Assembly: GCA_937911235.1 (NCBI GenBank)
Contig: CALDPN010000159.1
Coordinates: forward strand, 1 to 37,697
Source: an uncultured Bacteroidales bacterium
Lineage (GTDB): Bacteria > Bacteroidota > Bacteroidia > Bacteroidales > Paludibacteraceae
Length of the DNA stretch: 37,697 nt
Direction of reading: 5' to 3'
Of the stretch, positions 1-6,829 are shown in pieces. Below the pieces are notes generated by a model that saw nothing but the letters and a program-made list of their open reading frames with translations, was not told the origin of the DNA and searched no databases. Both the position numbers and the translations under genes were made by a program. Positions within the stretch are counted from its first letter, which is position 1; every line of letters starts with the position of its first letter.

Positions 1-703
1 ATATGTATCCTTGGTTTGCTCCTATTGTATAACCAGCTATTGCCATAGCTTCCAATATACAATGTGGATCTCCTTCTAGGATACTTCTATCCATAAATGC
101 TCCTGGGTCTCCTTCATCTGCATTACAAACAACATATTTTTGATCTGCGTGATTCTTTGAAGCAATTTCCCATTTCATACCAGTAGGGAATCCTCCACCA
201 CCACGACCTCTTAGACCTGAAAGTTTAATTTCATTTATTACTTGTTCAGGAGTCATTTCTGTTAAACATTTTGCAACAGCCGCATATCCATCACAAGCAA
301 TGTATTCGCCAATATTTTCTGGATCAATAAAACCACAATTACGCAAAGCTATACGTAATTGTTTTTTATAAAAGCCCATGTGTTTCGCATCAGCAACATG
401 TTCTTTTTTATCAGGGTCAGTGTAAAGCAAACGAGTAACTTTACGACCTTTTATTATATGTTCTTCAATTATTTCTTGAGAATCTTCTGGTTTTACTTCT
501 GTATAAAAAGTATTATCAGGCATAACCTTTACGATAGGTCCTTTTTCACAGAAACCAAAACAACCTGTAAGAATTACTTGAACTTCATTTTCTAAACCTT
601 TATCAAGTAGATTGCTTTTTAATCTATCTGCAATTTCTTGGCTTTTAGAAGCAGTGCAACCGGTACCTCCACAGACCAAAATGTGCATTTTAAACTTAGC
701 CAT
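1..703 (-). CDS. hndC: NADP-reducing hydrogenase subunit HndC / NuoF-like flavoprotein (partial)
   Basis: Only the first 234 codons are present; the gene continues past the left edge. The N-terminal 100 residues form a thioredoxin-like [2Fe-2S] ferredoxin domain with Cys11, Cys16, Cys48 and Cys52. From about residue 155 a NuoF-type NAD(H)/FMN-binding domain begins, with the glycine-rich LRGRGGGGFPTG followed by CNADEGDPGAF. This order (ferredoxin domain then NuoF domain) is that of the HndC/HydB subunit of soluble, often electron-bifurcating, [FeFe]-hydrogenases, which passes electrons between NAD(P)H and the catalytic subunit in the cytoplasm. The ATG at 703 is supported by an AGGAGG seven bases upstream. 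The remnant of an HndB-like gene lies 41 bases upstream, as expected for an hndABCD-type operon. The catalytic subunit is not in view, so a NADH dehydrogenase or formate dehydrogenase partner cannot be excluded. Confidence 0.85.
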   Translation of the reverse strand, partial: MAKFKMHILVCGGTGCTASKSQEIADRLKSNLLDKGLENEVQVILTGCFGFCEKGPIVKVMPDNTFYTEVKPEDSQEIIEEHIIKGRKVTRLLYTDPDKKEHVADAKHMGFYKKQLRIALRNCGFIDPENIGEYIACDGYAAVAKCLTEMTPEQVINEIKLSGLRGRGGGGFPTGMKWEIASKNHADQKYVVCNADEGDPGAFMDRSILEGDPHCILEAMAIAGYTIGANQGYI

Positions 704-710
704 ATATTTT

Positions 711-716
711 CCTCCT
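711..716 (-). promoter_or_regulatory. Strong Shine-Dalgarno site of hndC-like gene
   Basis: On the minus strand AGGAGG lies seven bases before the ATG at 703. Bacteroidota genes usually have weak or no Shine-Dalgarno sequences, so this perfect site is notable and fixes the start codon. Confidence 0.7.
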
Positions 717-744
717 TAATTTGAGTTAATTTATCTAATATTCG

Positions 745-960
745 TTATTTACCGTATTTTTCTAAGATTTCGTCCACTTTTGCTTTGTCAACATTACCAA
801 AAATCATAGATTCTTGATTTGGTAATACAACCTCAACAGTAGGCTCTTCATTACAACGACCCATACAATCTGTTTGGTAAACAACTACATCCAATTTCTT
901 TTCATCAACTTTTTCCAAAAAGTAATTATAAATGGATTTAGCACCAGCAGCAATACCACC
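745..960 (-). pseudogene. hndB: (2Fe-2S) ferredoxin-like HndB subunit, 5'-truncated remnant
   Basis: About 72 codons of minus-strand reading frame end in TAA at 745. The peptide runs from GIAAGAKSIYNYF through TDCMGRCNEEPTVEV to the C-terminus KYGK. It matches the C-terminal two thirds of the small thioredoxin-like [2Fe-2S] ferredoxin that precedes hndC in hydrogenase operons. In that family the segment before GIAAGA carries the first cluster cysteines. Here it is missing: the codon before the match is GGT where a Cys is expected, and an in-frame TGA follows at 964-966. There is no start codon. The fragment ends where a plus-strand secreted-protein gene begins, so the break is either a true rearrangement or an assembly join. 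As written the protein could not bind its cluster. Confidence 0.75.
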
Positions 961-2179
961 TATTCAGATAAATACTTCTGCACTATCTATAAGTAGTCTA
1001 AACATTATCAATGGTGGTAAATCATACTCATATGAACATACGTTTGAGGATGCTAGCACATCTACTGTAAACATAGAAATAGGCCAAGATTATCAATATA
1101 CAGAATACTTCGAATCAAAAGTGGGAGGTATGACTAAACATGCAGGTGTAGTAAGACTTACAAACACAGGTATCAACGGCTGCCATGCATATAAAGGAGA
1201 TGATCCAAACAATGAATATTTCTTTGAAGTAGACGGTGGAGACAAAGCTGGTCCTATATTCTCTATAGTACAAGAAGGTAAAATCATTAAAGGTAAAAAA
1301 TATATTTTACGATTCTTAGCTAGAGAAACATCAACAGACCCAAGCATCAGTGGTCCTACTACAAACCCAGCAAAAATAGATTTCAAAATTACACTTAACG
1401 GAAATACATACGATGTGACGACAGATCAAATTCTAATAAATAAACAAGACTGGACCGCACATGTATTTAATTATATTGCAAACGAAGATGCTGACAATGT
1501 AATTCTTACACTTTCAAATTACAACACAGACTCAGGTCACAATGACTTTGCTATAGACGAAATTACATTTGCACTAGCAGACCCTTCTATAGCACCAGAA
1601 AACAGAAGCCTAAAATTCAGAAACCTTGCAGATGAAAATGAAGATATTGTAGACGAAGATGGTGACGGATTTGTAATGTGGAAAGATGAACATATTCTTG
1701 TTATCTATCCAAACACCACTCAAAGAATTACAGAGGCTTCTAGTCCAAATTTAGAATACGAAAAAGAGGTTATTCTTCCTAATGGCGAAAAAATAAAATT
1801 CAACTACTATCCTAGTATGTATGAAGAAGGAATGACCAAATATGAAACAAACGATTATAGAACAGATGAATATGATTGTCAACATCATGTATATTTTACT
1901 CTAAACCTAGTAGTTATTACACCAGACATATACTTTACACCTAACGGAGATGGTGTACACGACAAATGGATGGTAGAGGGTATTGAGTCTGCACCAAACG
2001 CTCACATTATGATTTACGACCGCCACTCTAAACTGCTTTACAAATCGATAGCATCTGAGTTCGAAGGCTGGGATGGCACATACAACGAAAAAAATATGGT
2101 ACAAGACGATTACTGGTATGTAATCCTAATCCCAGAAACCAACGAAACCCTAAGCGGTCACTTCACTCTAAAAAGATAA
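932..2179 (+). CDS. T9SS type B sorting (gliding motility-associated C-terminal) domain protein, 5'-truncated
   Basis: The open frame runs from ATG 932, but the first ten codons lie in the antisense of the hndB remnant, so real homologous sequence probably starts near 962. No signal peptide is present, although the protein is clearly a secreted type: it lacks its true N-terminus. Residues 20-210 look like a beta-rich, lectin-like module. An acidic DEDGDGF stretch near residue 240 could bind calcium. The last 90 residues, from TPDIYFTPNGDGVHDKW to the C-terminal LSGHFTLKR, form the type B C-terminal domain recognised by the type IX secretion system. It would be carried across the outer membrane and held at the surface. 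It ends in front of a bidirectional terminator. Function beyond secretion is unknown. Confidence 0.75.
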   Translation: MDLAPAAIPPIQINTSALSISSLNIINGGKSYSYEHTFEDASTSTVNIEIGQDYQYTEYFESKVGGMTKHAGVVRLTNTGINGCHAYKGDDPNNEYFFEVDGGDKAGPIFSIVQEGKIIKGKKYILRFLARETSTDPSISGPTTNPAKIDFKITLNGNTYDVTTDQILINKQDWTAHVFNYIANEDADNVILTLSNYNTDSGHNDFAIDEITFALADPSIAPENRSLKFRNLADENEDIVDEDGDGFVMWKDEHILVIYPNTTQRITEASSPNLEYEKEVILPNGEKIKFNYYPSMYEEGMTKYETNDYRTDEYDCQHHVYFTLNLVVITPDIYFTPNGDGVHDKWMVEGIESAPNAHIMIYDRHSKLLYKSIASEFEGWDGTYNEKNMVQDDYWYVILIPETNETLSGHFTLKR

Positions 2180-2199
2180 ACAGACGAAGAGCACGACAT

Positions 2200-2236
2200 A
2201 AAAAAAGGAAGTTGATTTTTTCAACTTCCTTTTTTA
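2200..2236. terminator. Bidirectional rho-independent terminator
   Basis: A-rich tract, GGAAGTTGA, a five-base T loop, TCAACTTCC and a T tract form a perfect stem flanked by A and T runs. It works in both directions between the convergent secreted-protein gene (plus) and the HU-LysM gene (minus). Confidence 0.85.
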
Positions 2237-2251
2237 TCTTCTTATATATCT

Positions 2252-3289
2252 TTATTTATCGTAAATTCTTGCTAGTTCGTATGCTTTATCTAAGCAACGT
2301 TGGTCTTTAGAGTTTACTAGAGATTTTGGTAGGTCTGGAATGCGAAGTTGCATACCTTTTTCTACGTCTGACGGACGTTTAAGTCTGTCGCGATTTGCAT
2401 CGTAAACATATACCCAAAAAGCTTTATGGCCGTATGCTCTGTATGCAACCATTGTAAGACGGCTACCATCAATAACGGTAACTACCTCGCGTGTAGGAGC
2501 ACTTTTAGCTATATTTGGAGTATAGTTGTCTACTGTAACCACTGGTTCTTCTACAATAGGAGCACTTTCTACAACTTCTTCTACAGCTACTTCTACAGTA
2601 TCTACCACTACTGCGTCTTCTACTTGTGCAGAGTCTGATGGCACTGCTACAACTTCAAAATTAGATTGTTTTAAAGTTGTAAATAAACTCATAAGTTTAC
2701 CTTCGATATTTGGCACCAAGATATATGCAGCTAAAGCTAAAATAATTAGAACCAATACAATAATGATAGAAACTAATGCTTTGTGCGATTTTTTAGCTAC
2801 TACCTCTTTCTCAGAAGTCTCAACTTTTTCAGATGTCTCAACTTCTTTGGTAGCATCAGAAGCAGAATTTTCCGTTTCCACTGGTGTTTGTGTAGGTATT
2901 TCTACCTCGTTTACAACCACTTGTTCATCGCTTTCTATTGATTCTACATCATTTTCTGCATCTTGAATTATTGTAGCACCACCAGAAACTAAATTTTCTG
3001 CAGAGTTTAGTTCTTGTTTAATTGATTCTTCTGGCGAGAACGATAATTTATAATGAGCAGGCAAAATAATTGTTTCTTTTGTTGCTACATTTACACTCTT
3101 ACGCGCTTCTATCCATAGAAGTTTAAATGTACCAAGACCTTTTACTTTTACTATTCCGTCTTTTTCTAGATACTCTTGTATCACCACTACTAATTCACGT
3201 AAAAAACTATCTGTGAAACGTTTAGTAGCACCAGACTGAGCAGAAATTACGTCTGCAAGTTCTTGCAATGTAACTTTTTTATTTTCCAC
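2252..3289 (-). CDS. HU-family DNA-binding domain fused through a membrane helix to a LysM-like domain
   Basis: 345 residues. Residues 1-93 are an HU/IHF fold (VKVKGLGTFKL is the family core). Residues 94-168 are an acidic Ser/Thr/Glu linker with a short repeat of VETSEK. Residues 170-193 are one strongly hydrophobic helix preceded by Lys/His, predicting a cytoplasmic N-terminus. After another acidic Val/Glu-rich linker, residues 267-320 resemble LysM: VVTVIDGSRLTMVAYRAYG, then YDANRD and GMQLRIP. So one end could touch DNA and the other peptidoglycan in the periplasm. The start is GTG and overlaps the upstream hup gene by 11 bases, so translation is probably coupled. Similar HU-LysM fusions occur in Bacteroidota as I recall, but the role is unclear; the nucleoid-wall link is my inference. 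Confidence 0.8.
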   Translation of the reverse strand: MENKKVTLQELADVISAQSGATKRFTDSFLRELVVVIQEYLEKDGIVKVKGLGTFKLLWIEARKSVNVATKETIILPAHYKLSFSPEESIKQELNSAENLVSGGATIIQDAENDVESIESDEQVVVNEVEIPTQTPVETENSASDATKEVETSEKVETSEKEVVAKKSHKALVSIIIVLVLIILALAAYILVPNIEGKLMSLFTTLKQSNFEVVAVPSDSAQVEDAVVVDTVEVAVEEVVESAPIVEEPVVTVDNYTPNIAKSAPTREVVTVIDGSRLTMVAYRAYGHKAFWVYVYDANRDRLKRPSDVEKGMQLRIPDLPKSLVNSKDQRCLDKAYELARIYDK

Positions 3290-3593
3290 GTTGTGTAATA
3301 TTTTTAATTTTTTCTTTATAAATGGTTCCCGCTTTAAAGTTTACAGACACCTTTGCTGGCACCTTGATAACTTCTTTAGTAGTAGGATTTACAATCTCTC
3401 TTTCTTGCTTGGCACGAGGTTCAAAATTTCCAAACCCTTGAATGGAAACTACATTTCCAGTCTTTAGATTGGTTACTATTGCCTCAGATGTATGCTCTAA
3501 CATATTAGAGATTTCTTTCTGAGACTTTCCCAATCGTTTGGACAATTCTAAAAGTAATTCTTTATTATTCACAGCTTTTGATTTTAAGTGCAC
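3279..3593 (-). CDS. hup: HU family DNA-binding protein
   Basis: A 104-residue cytoplasmic, basic protein of HU/IHF length. The helical N-terminal part (KELLLELSKRLGKSQKEIS) is followed by the signature IQGFGNFEPR near residue 51 and a beta-arm with NPTTKE at its tip. HU dimers bend and compact DNA. No ATG is available: GTG 3593 lies two bases after the rimO stop, while a second GTG at 3572 gives a more typical HU start (MNNKELLLE). I prefer either over any downstream start. The 3' end overlaps the HU-LysM gene by 11 bases. With rimO and ftsY upstream it forms one minus-strand operon. Confidence 0.88.
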   Translation of the reverse strand: MHLKSKAVNNKELLLELSKRLGKSQKEISNMLEHTSEAIVTNLKTGNVVSIQGFGNFEPRAKQEREIVNPTTKEVIKVPAKVSVNFKAGTIYKEKIKNITQRGK

Positions 3594-3595
3594 CT

Positions 3596-4897
3596 TTATT
3601 TTATAATCTTAGCATAGAAATCAAATTCTTCTGCCTTAATTATTTCTGCATTATAGAAATTTCCTATCTCCAAATCGGCATCTTTTCTCTTAACCAAACA
3701 CTCTGTATCCACATCTGGAGAATCATATTGGGTTCTGCCCACATAATAGTCACCTTCTACCCTGTCTATGATAATTTTTTCTGTCTTTCCAACTAGTTTT
3801 TGATTGCAATCCCAAGAAATGCCTTGTTGAAGAAGCATAAGTGAATCTAGTCTTGCTCTTTTCACTTCTTCTGGCACATTGTCTTCGTAATGCTTATCGG
3901 CGTATGTACCTTCTTCGTTTGAATACATAAACGCACCCATACGTTCAAATTTTTGTTCGCGCACAAAGTTTAGCAAATGCTCAAAATCTTCTTCTGTTTC
4001 ATTTGGGTGACCCACCATAAGTGTGGTTCTAAGACAAATATCTGGTACTCTTTGTCTTATTTCAGAAAGAAGTTCTACAGTTTGATTATATGTAATACCT
4101 CTACGCATATGTTTCAACATATTGTCTGAACTATGTTGTAGCGCTAAATCTAGATAGTTACAAACATTTTCTCTTTCGTTTATCACATCTAGTATCTCGT
4201 ATGGAAACTGTGTTGGATATGCATAATGAAGACGTAGCCATTCTACACCTTGTATGTCTGACAATCTTTTTATAAGTTCAGGAAGTGCTAGTCTTTTATA
4301 ATTGTCTAATCCATAAAAGCTCAAGTCTTGCGCAATTACTTGAAACTCTTTTACACCTGTAGAAACAAGATATTTTACCTCATCTTCAATATCTTCTATG
4401 CTTCTACTTTTGTATGGACCTGTAATAATAGGTATTGCACAATACGAACACGCTCTGTTGCAACCTTCTGCAATTTTCAAGTATGCATAGTGATTTGGAG
4501 TAGTAAGCACTCTCTCGTTGCACAAAGAGGTGTTATATTTTTTATTTAGTGCTTCCAACAGCTGGTCGTGGTCAAATTTACCAAAATAACCATCTACTTC
4601 TGGAATTTCCTCTGCAAGCTCTTTTCTATATCTTTCTGAAAGGCAACCCATCACATAGATTTCTTTGATTTTTCCTTGCTCTTTAAGGTCGCAATAAGAA
4701 AGTATCATATCTATGCTTTCTTGTTTAGCGTCACCTATAAAACCACATGTGTTTATCACCACAATAGGAGCCACCTTGGCATCTGTATCGTGATACACCT
4801 TGTATCCTGATGCAGAAAACTGCTTCATAAGTTTTTCTGAGTCAACCAAATTTTTTGAGCAACCCAAACTAATGAAATGTACCGATGGTTTCTTCAT
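3596..4897 (-). CDS. rimO: Ribosomal protein S12 (aspartate) methylthiotransferase RimO
   Basis: 433 residues, the family length. The N-terminal MTTase domain holds the auxiliary cluster cysteines Cys13 (LGCSKN), Cys51 (NTCGF) and Cys85 (MGCLSER). The radical SAM cluster motif CxxxCxxC is Cys146, Cys150 and Cys153 (GCNRACSYC). The C-terminal 65 residues are a TRAM-like domain. RimO uses S-adenosylmethionine and sulfur to methylthiolate an aspartate of ribosomal protein S12. The LGCSKNLVDSE start and the S12-type domain layout fit RimO better than the tRNA enzymes MiaB or MtaB. Its ATG shares one base with the ftsY stop (TAATG), so translation is probably coupled. Confidence 0.95.
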   Translation of the reverse strand: MKKPSVHFISLGCSKNLVDSEKLMKQFSASGYKVYHDTDAKVAPIVVINTCGFIGDAKQESIDMILSYCDLKEQGKIKEIYVMGCLSERYRKELAEEIPEVDGYFGKFDHDQLLEALNKKYNTSLCNERVLTTPNHYAYLKIAEGCNRACSYCAIPIITGPYKSRSIEDIEDEVKYLVSTGVKEFQVIAQDLSFYGLDNYKRLALPELIKRLSDIQGVEWLRLHYAYPTQFPYEILDVINERENVCNYLDLALQHSSDNMLKHMRRGITYNQTVELLSEIRQRVPDICLRTTLMVGHPNETEEDFEHLLNFVREQKFERMGAFMYSNEEGTYADKHYEDNVPEEVKRARLDSLMLLQQGISWDCNQKLVGKTEKIIIDRVEGDYYVGRTQYDSPDVDTECLVKRKDADLEIGNFYNAEIIKAEEFDFYAKIIK

Positions 4898-5865
4898 TAC
4901 AATTTTCCTAATAAAGTATTAACGTATGCAGTTTTATCAAAAAGTTGCAAATCATCTATTTTTTCTCCTAGACCAATATATTTTACTGGAATTTTAAATT
5001 GGTCTGAAATACCAATTACTACACCACCTTTTGCAGTGCCGTCTAGTTTTGTAACTGCTAGTGCAGTGATTTGTGTTGCCTTGGTGAATTGTTTTGCCTG
5101 TTCAAATGCGTTTTGACCTGTAGAGCCATCTAGCACAAGAAGCACTTCGTGCGGAGCATCTGGCACAAGTTTTTGCATTACGTTGCGAATTTTTGTAAGC
5201 TCGTTCATTAAGCCCACTTTATTGTGAAGACGTCCTGCTGTGTCTATAATTACCACGTCTGCTTTGTTTGCTTTTGCAGAAGCAAGTGTATCGTATGCCA
5301 CAGATGCAGGGTCTGCACCCATTTTTTGTTTAACTACAGGGCAACCTACTCTTTCTCCCCAAATATCTAGTTGTTCTACTGCTGCTGCACGGAATGTATC
5401 TGCTGCACCAAGATAAACTTTCTTACCTGCACGAGTAAATTGTGCTGCAAGTTTACCAATGGTAGTAGTTTTACCCACACCGTTTACACCCACTACTAAA
5501 ATTACGTATGGATTTTCAGATGAATCGTAGTCTATATCTGCTAAGTCATCTAGGTTGTTTTCTGCAAGTAGTGCTACAACTTCTTCTTTTAGTATAGTGT
5601 GAAGCTCGTCTGTGCCCACATATTTGTCGCGAGCCACGCGTTCTTCTATACGTTCAATAATTCTAAGTGTGGTTTCTACACCCACGTCTGAAGTAATTAA
5701 AATCTCTTCTAGATTGTCTAGCACCTCATCATCCACCTTGCTCTTACCCACAATGGCACGAGAAATCTTATTAAACACACTCTCTTTAGTTTTAGCAAGT
5801 CCTTTGTCTAAAACTTCTTCTTTCTCTTTTGAGTTATCTTTTTTAAAAAACGAAAAAAATCCCAT
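4897..5865 (-). CDS. ftsY: Signal recognition particle receptor FtsY
   Basis: 322 residues with a short charged N-terminal region, the NG helical bundle (about 25-105) and the SRP-type GTPase domain. Motifs: P-loop GVNGVGKT at 126-133, DTFRAAA at 156-162, DTAGR at 208-212 and TKLDGTAKGG at 272-281. FtsY docks the ribosome-SRP complex at the inner membrane so nascent membrane proteins reach SecYEG. The acidic A domain of enterobacterial FtsY is nearly absent, as usual outside the Proteobacteria. It lies downstream of the L28-L33-DUF4295 genes but is separated from them by a terminator, and a TATATTTG box at 5923-5916 may start its own transcript. Confidence 0.96.
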   Translation of the reverse strand: MGFFSFFKKDNSKEKEEVLDKGLAKTKESVFNKISRAIVGKSKVDDEVLDNLEEILITSDVGVETTLRIIERIEERVARDKYVGTDELHTILKEEVVALLAENNLDDLADIDYDSSENPYVILVVGVNGVGKTTTIGKLAAQFTRAGKKVYLGAADTFRAAAVEQLDIWGERVGCPVVKQKMGADPASVAYDTLASAKANKADVVIIDTAGRLHNKVGLMNELTKIRNVMQKLVPDAPHEVLLVLDGSTGQNAFEQAKQFTKATQITALAVTKLDGTAKGGVVIGISDQFKIPVKYIGLGEKIDDLQLFDKTAYVNTLLGKL

Positions 5866-5915
5866 TTATATCAGTTTATTAGGGTATATTCCCTATGTTT
5901 ATTATAGTTAACATA

Positions 5916-5923
5916 CAAATATA
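5916..5923 (-). promoter_or_regulatory. Putative -7 promoter box of ftsY operon
   Basis: The minus strand reads TATATTTG, matching the Bacteroidota -7 consensus TAnnTTTG, about 50 bases before the ftsY ATG. No good -33 TTG at 19-21 bases was found, so it is tentative. Confidence 0.4.
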
Positions 5924-5953
5924 ATAAATTTTTCTTGTATAGTTAAAAAAATA

Positions 5954-5987
5954 CAAAAAAAATCGGGAAAGCGATGTGCTTCCCCGA
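5954..5987 (-). terminator. Terminator after L28-L33-DUF4295
   Basis: On the minus strand a stem of ten pairs (TCGGGGAAGC with GCTTTCCCGA, one G-T pair) encloses a five-base loop and is followed by a run of eight T. It closes the small ribosomal operon before ftsY. Confidence 0.8.
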
Positions 5988-6009
5988 TAGTATTTAGTAG
6001 ATTTATAGC

Positions 6010-6162
6010 TTATTTTGCTAAAAGATCTTTTACTTTGTCGTTGTGAACAATTTCTTCTTGGAATACGTAAGCACCAGTTTTTGGTGAACGTACCATTTTA
6101 ATTACCTTAGAGAAAGAACGACCTTCTCCTTTTTGTAAGGTTGCGACTGTTTTCTTTGCCAT
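6010..6162 (-). CDS. DUF4295 family small basic protein
   Basis: 50 residues beginning MAKKTVATLQKGEGRSF and ending VKDLLAK. It is lysine-rich and cytoplasmic. It matches what I know of the Bacteroidota-restricted DUF4295 family, which sits directly after the L33 gene in this phylum. The ATG is 12 bases past the L33 stop. Its placement in a ribosomal protein operon, its size and its charge suggest an accessory ribosomal or translation factor, but that is inference; no biochemical function is established to my knowledge. Confidence 0.85.
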   Translation of the reverse strand: MAKKTVATLQKGEGRSFSKVIKMVRSPKTGAYVFQEEIVHNDKVKDLLAK

Positions 6163-6174
6163 GGTATATCTTTA

Positions 6175-6363
6175 TTATTTAATTTCTTTATGAACAGTTA
6201 CACGTTTAAGGATAGGGTTGTATTTTTTCAACTCTAAACGTTCTGTTGTATTTTTTCTGTTTTTAGTAGTAATATAGCGTGAAGTGCCTGGCATTCCGCT
6301 TTCTTTGTGTTCTGTACACTCAAGAATTACTTGTACTCTATTTCCTTTTGCTTTCTTAGCCAT
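6175..6363 (-). CDS. rpmG: 50S ribosomal protein L33
   Basis: 62 residues, typical L33 length, beginning [20 protein letters not shown] and containing [10 protein letters not shown] and LELKKYNP, which are conserved L33 segments. L33 is a component of the large subunit near the E site. It has a single cysteine and lacks the paired CxxC zinc ribbon, so it is a zinc-independent form. A GAGGAG-type ribosome binding site (6373-6378) precedes the ATG. It lies between the L28 and DUF4295 genes in one operon. Confidence 0.95.
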   Translation of the reverse strand: MAKKAKGNRVQVILECTEHKESGMPGTSRYITTKNRKNTTERLELKKYNPILKRVTVHKEIK

Positions 6364-6389
6364 TTTTTAGATCTCCTCTAATTTAACGA

Positions 6390-6623
6390 TTATAGATAAC
6401 CTTTTTCAGATGCGCGGCGGATAGCTGCATCTAATCCCAATTTGTTAATTATACGAAGACCATTAGCTGAAACATTTAAACTTACCCAACAGTCTTGTTC
6501 CACCCAGTAAAATTTCTTGGTGAAAAGATTGACATCGAATTTACGTTTAGTACGTCTTTTTGAGTGAGAAACGTTGTTTCCGATACCCGCTTTTTTACCT
6601 GTAATTTGACAAACTTTTGACAT
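6390..6623 (-). CDS. rpmB: 50S ribosomal protein L28
   Basis: 77 residues starting [20 protein letters not shown], followed by [13 protein letters not shown] and ISVSANGLR-like sequence ([11 protein letters not shown]). The open frame extends 14 codons upstream to 6665, but that part is not L28-like and overlaps the promoter, so ATG 6623 is the start. L28 is a large-subunit protein bound near the tRNA exit region. First gene of the L28-L33-DUF4295 operon. Confidence 0.95.
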   Translation of the reverse strand: MSKVCQITGKKAGIGNNVSHSKRRTKRKFDVNLFTKKFYWVEQDCWVSLNVSANGLRIINKLGLDAAIRRASEKGYL

Positions 6624-6662
6624 TGTTATATTAGTTTTTGTTATTCCACTATTTTGAGAGTG

Positions 6663-6694
6663 CAAAGGAAGTAATTTTTTTATTAATACACAAA
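6663..6694 (-). promoter_or_regulatory. Promoter of L28-L33-DUF4295 operon
   Basis: On the minus strand TTTG (6694-6691) is separated by 20 bases from TTCCTTTG (6670-6663), close to the Bacteroidota -33/-7 pair TTTG and TAnnTTTG. The -7 box lies about 40 bases before the L28 ATG. Confidence 0.55.
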
Positions 6695-6764
6695 TTTTTA
6701 AGCAATAAAAATCAAAAAACTTTTCAACAATTAAAATATTAACTATTGATTGATAGAGAAATAC

Positions 6765-6794
6765 TTGTTTACCGCAAAAAAAGTGTTACTTTTG
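6765..6794 (+). promoter_or_regulatory. Promoter of the T9SS cargo/PorP operon
   Basis: TTG (6765-6767), 19 bases, then TACTTTTG (6787-6794) matches the Bacteroidota consensus. The leader to ATG 6830 is about 30 bases. Confidence 0.65.
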
Positions 6795-6829
6795 TATTAA
6801 TCATTTAAAGATTAACCTAAAAATCACAC

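Noticed and set aside
932..961. True N-terminus of the first plus-strand gene at ATG 932
   Set aside because: These codons are the antisense of the hndB remnant, encode no signal peptide, and the secreted-protein sequence only begins near 962.
2526..2966. 146-residue Ser/Thr-rich open frame on the plus strand
   Set aside because: It is the antisense shadow of the Val/Glu-rich linkers of the HU-LysM gene; low complexity and no start signals.
6624..6665. Upstream extension of the L28 gene
   Set aside because: L28 begins at MSKVCQ; the extra 14 codons are not conserved-looking and overlap the promoter.
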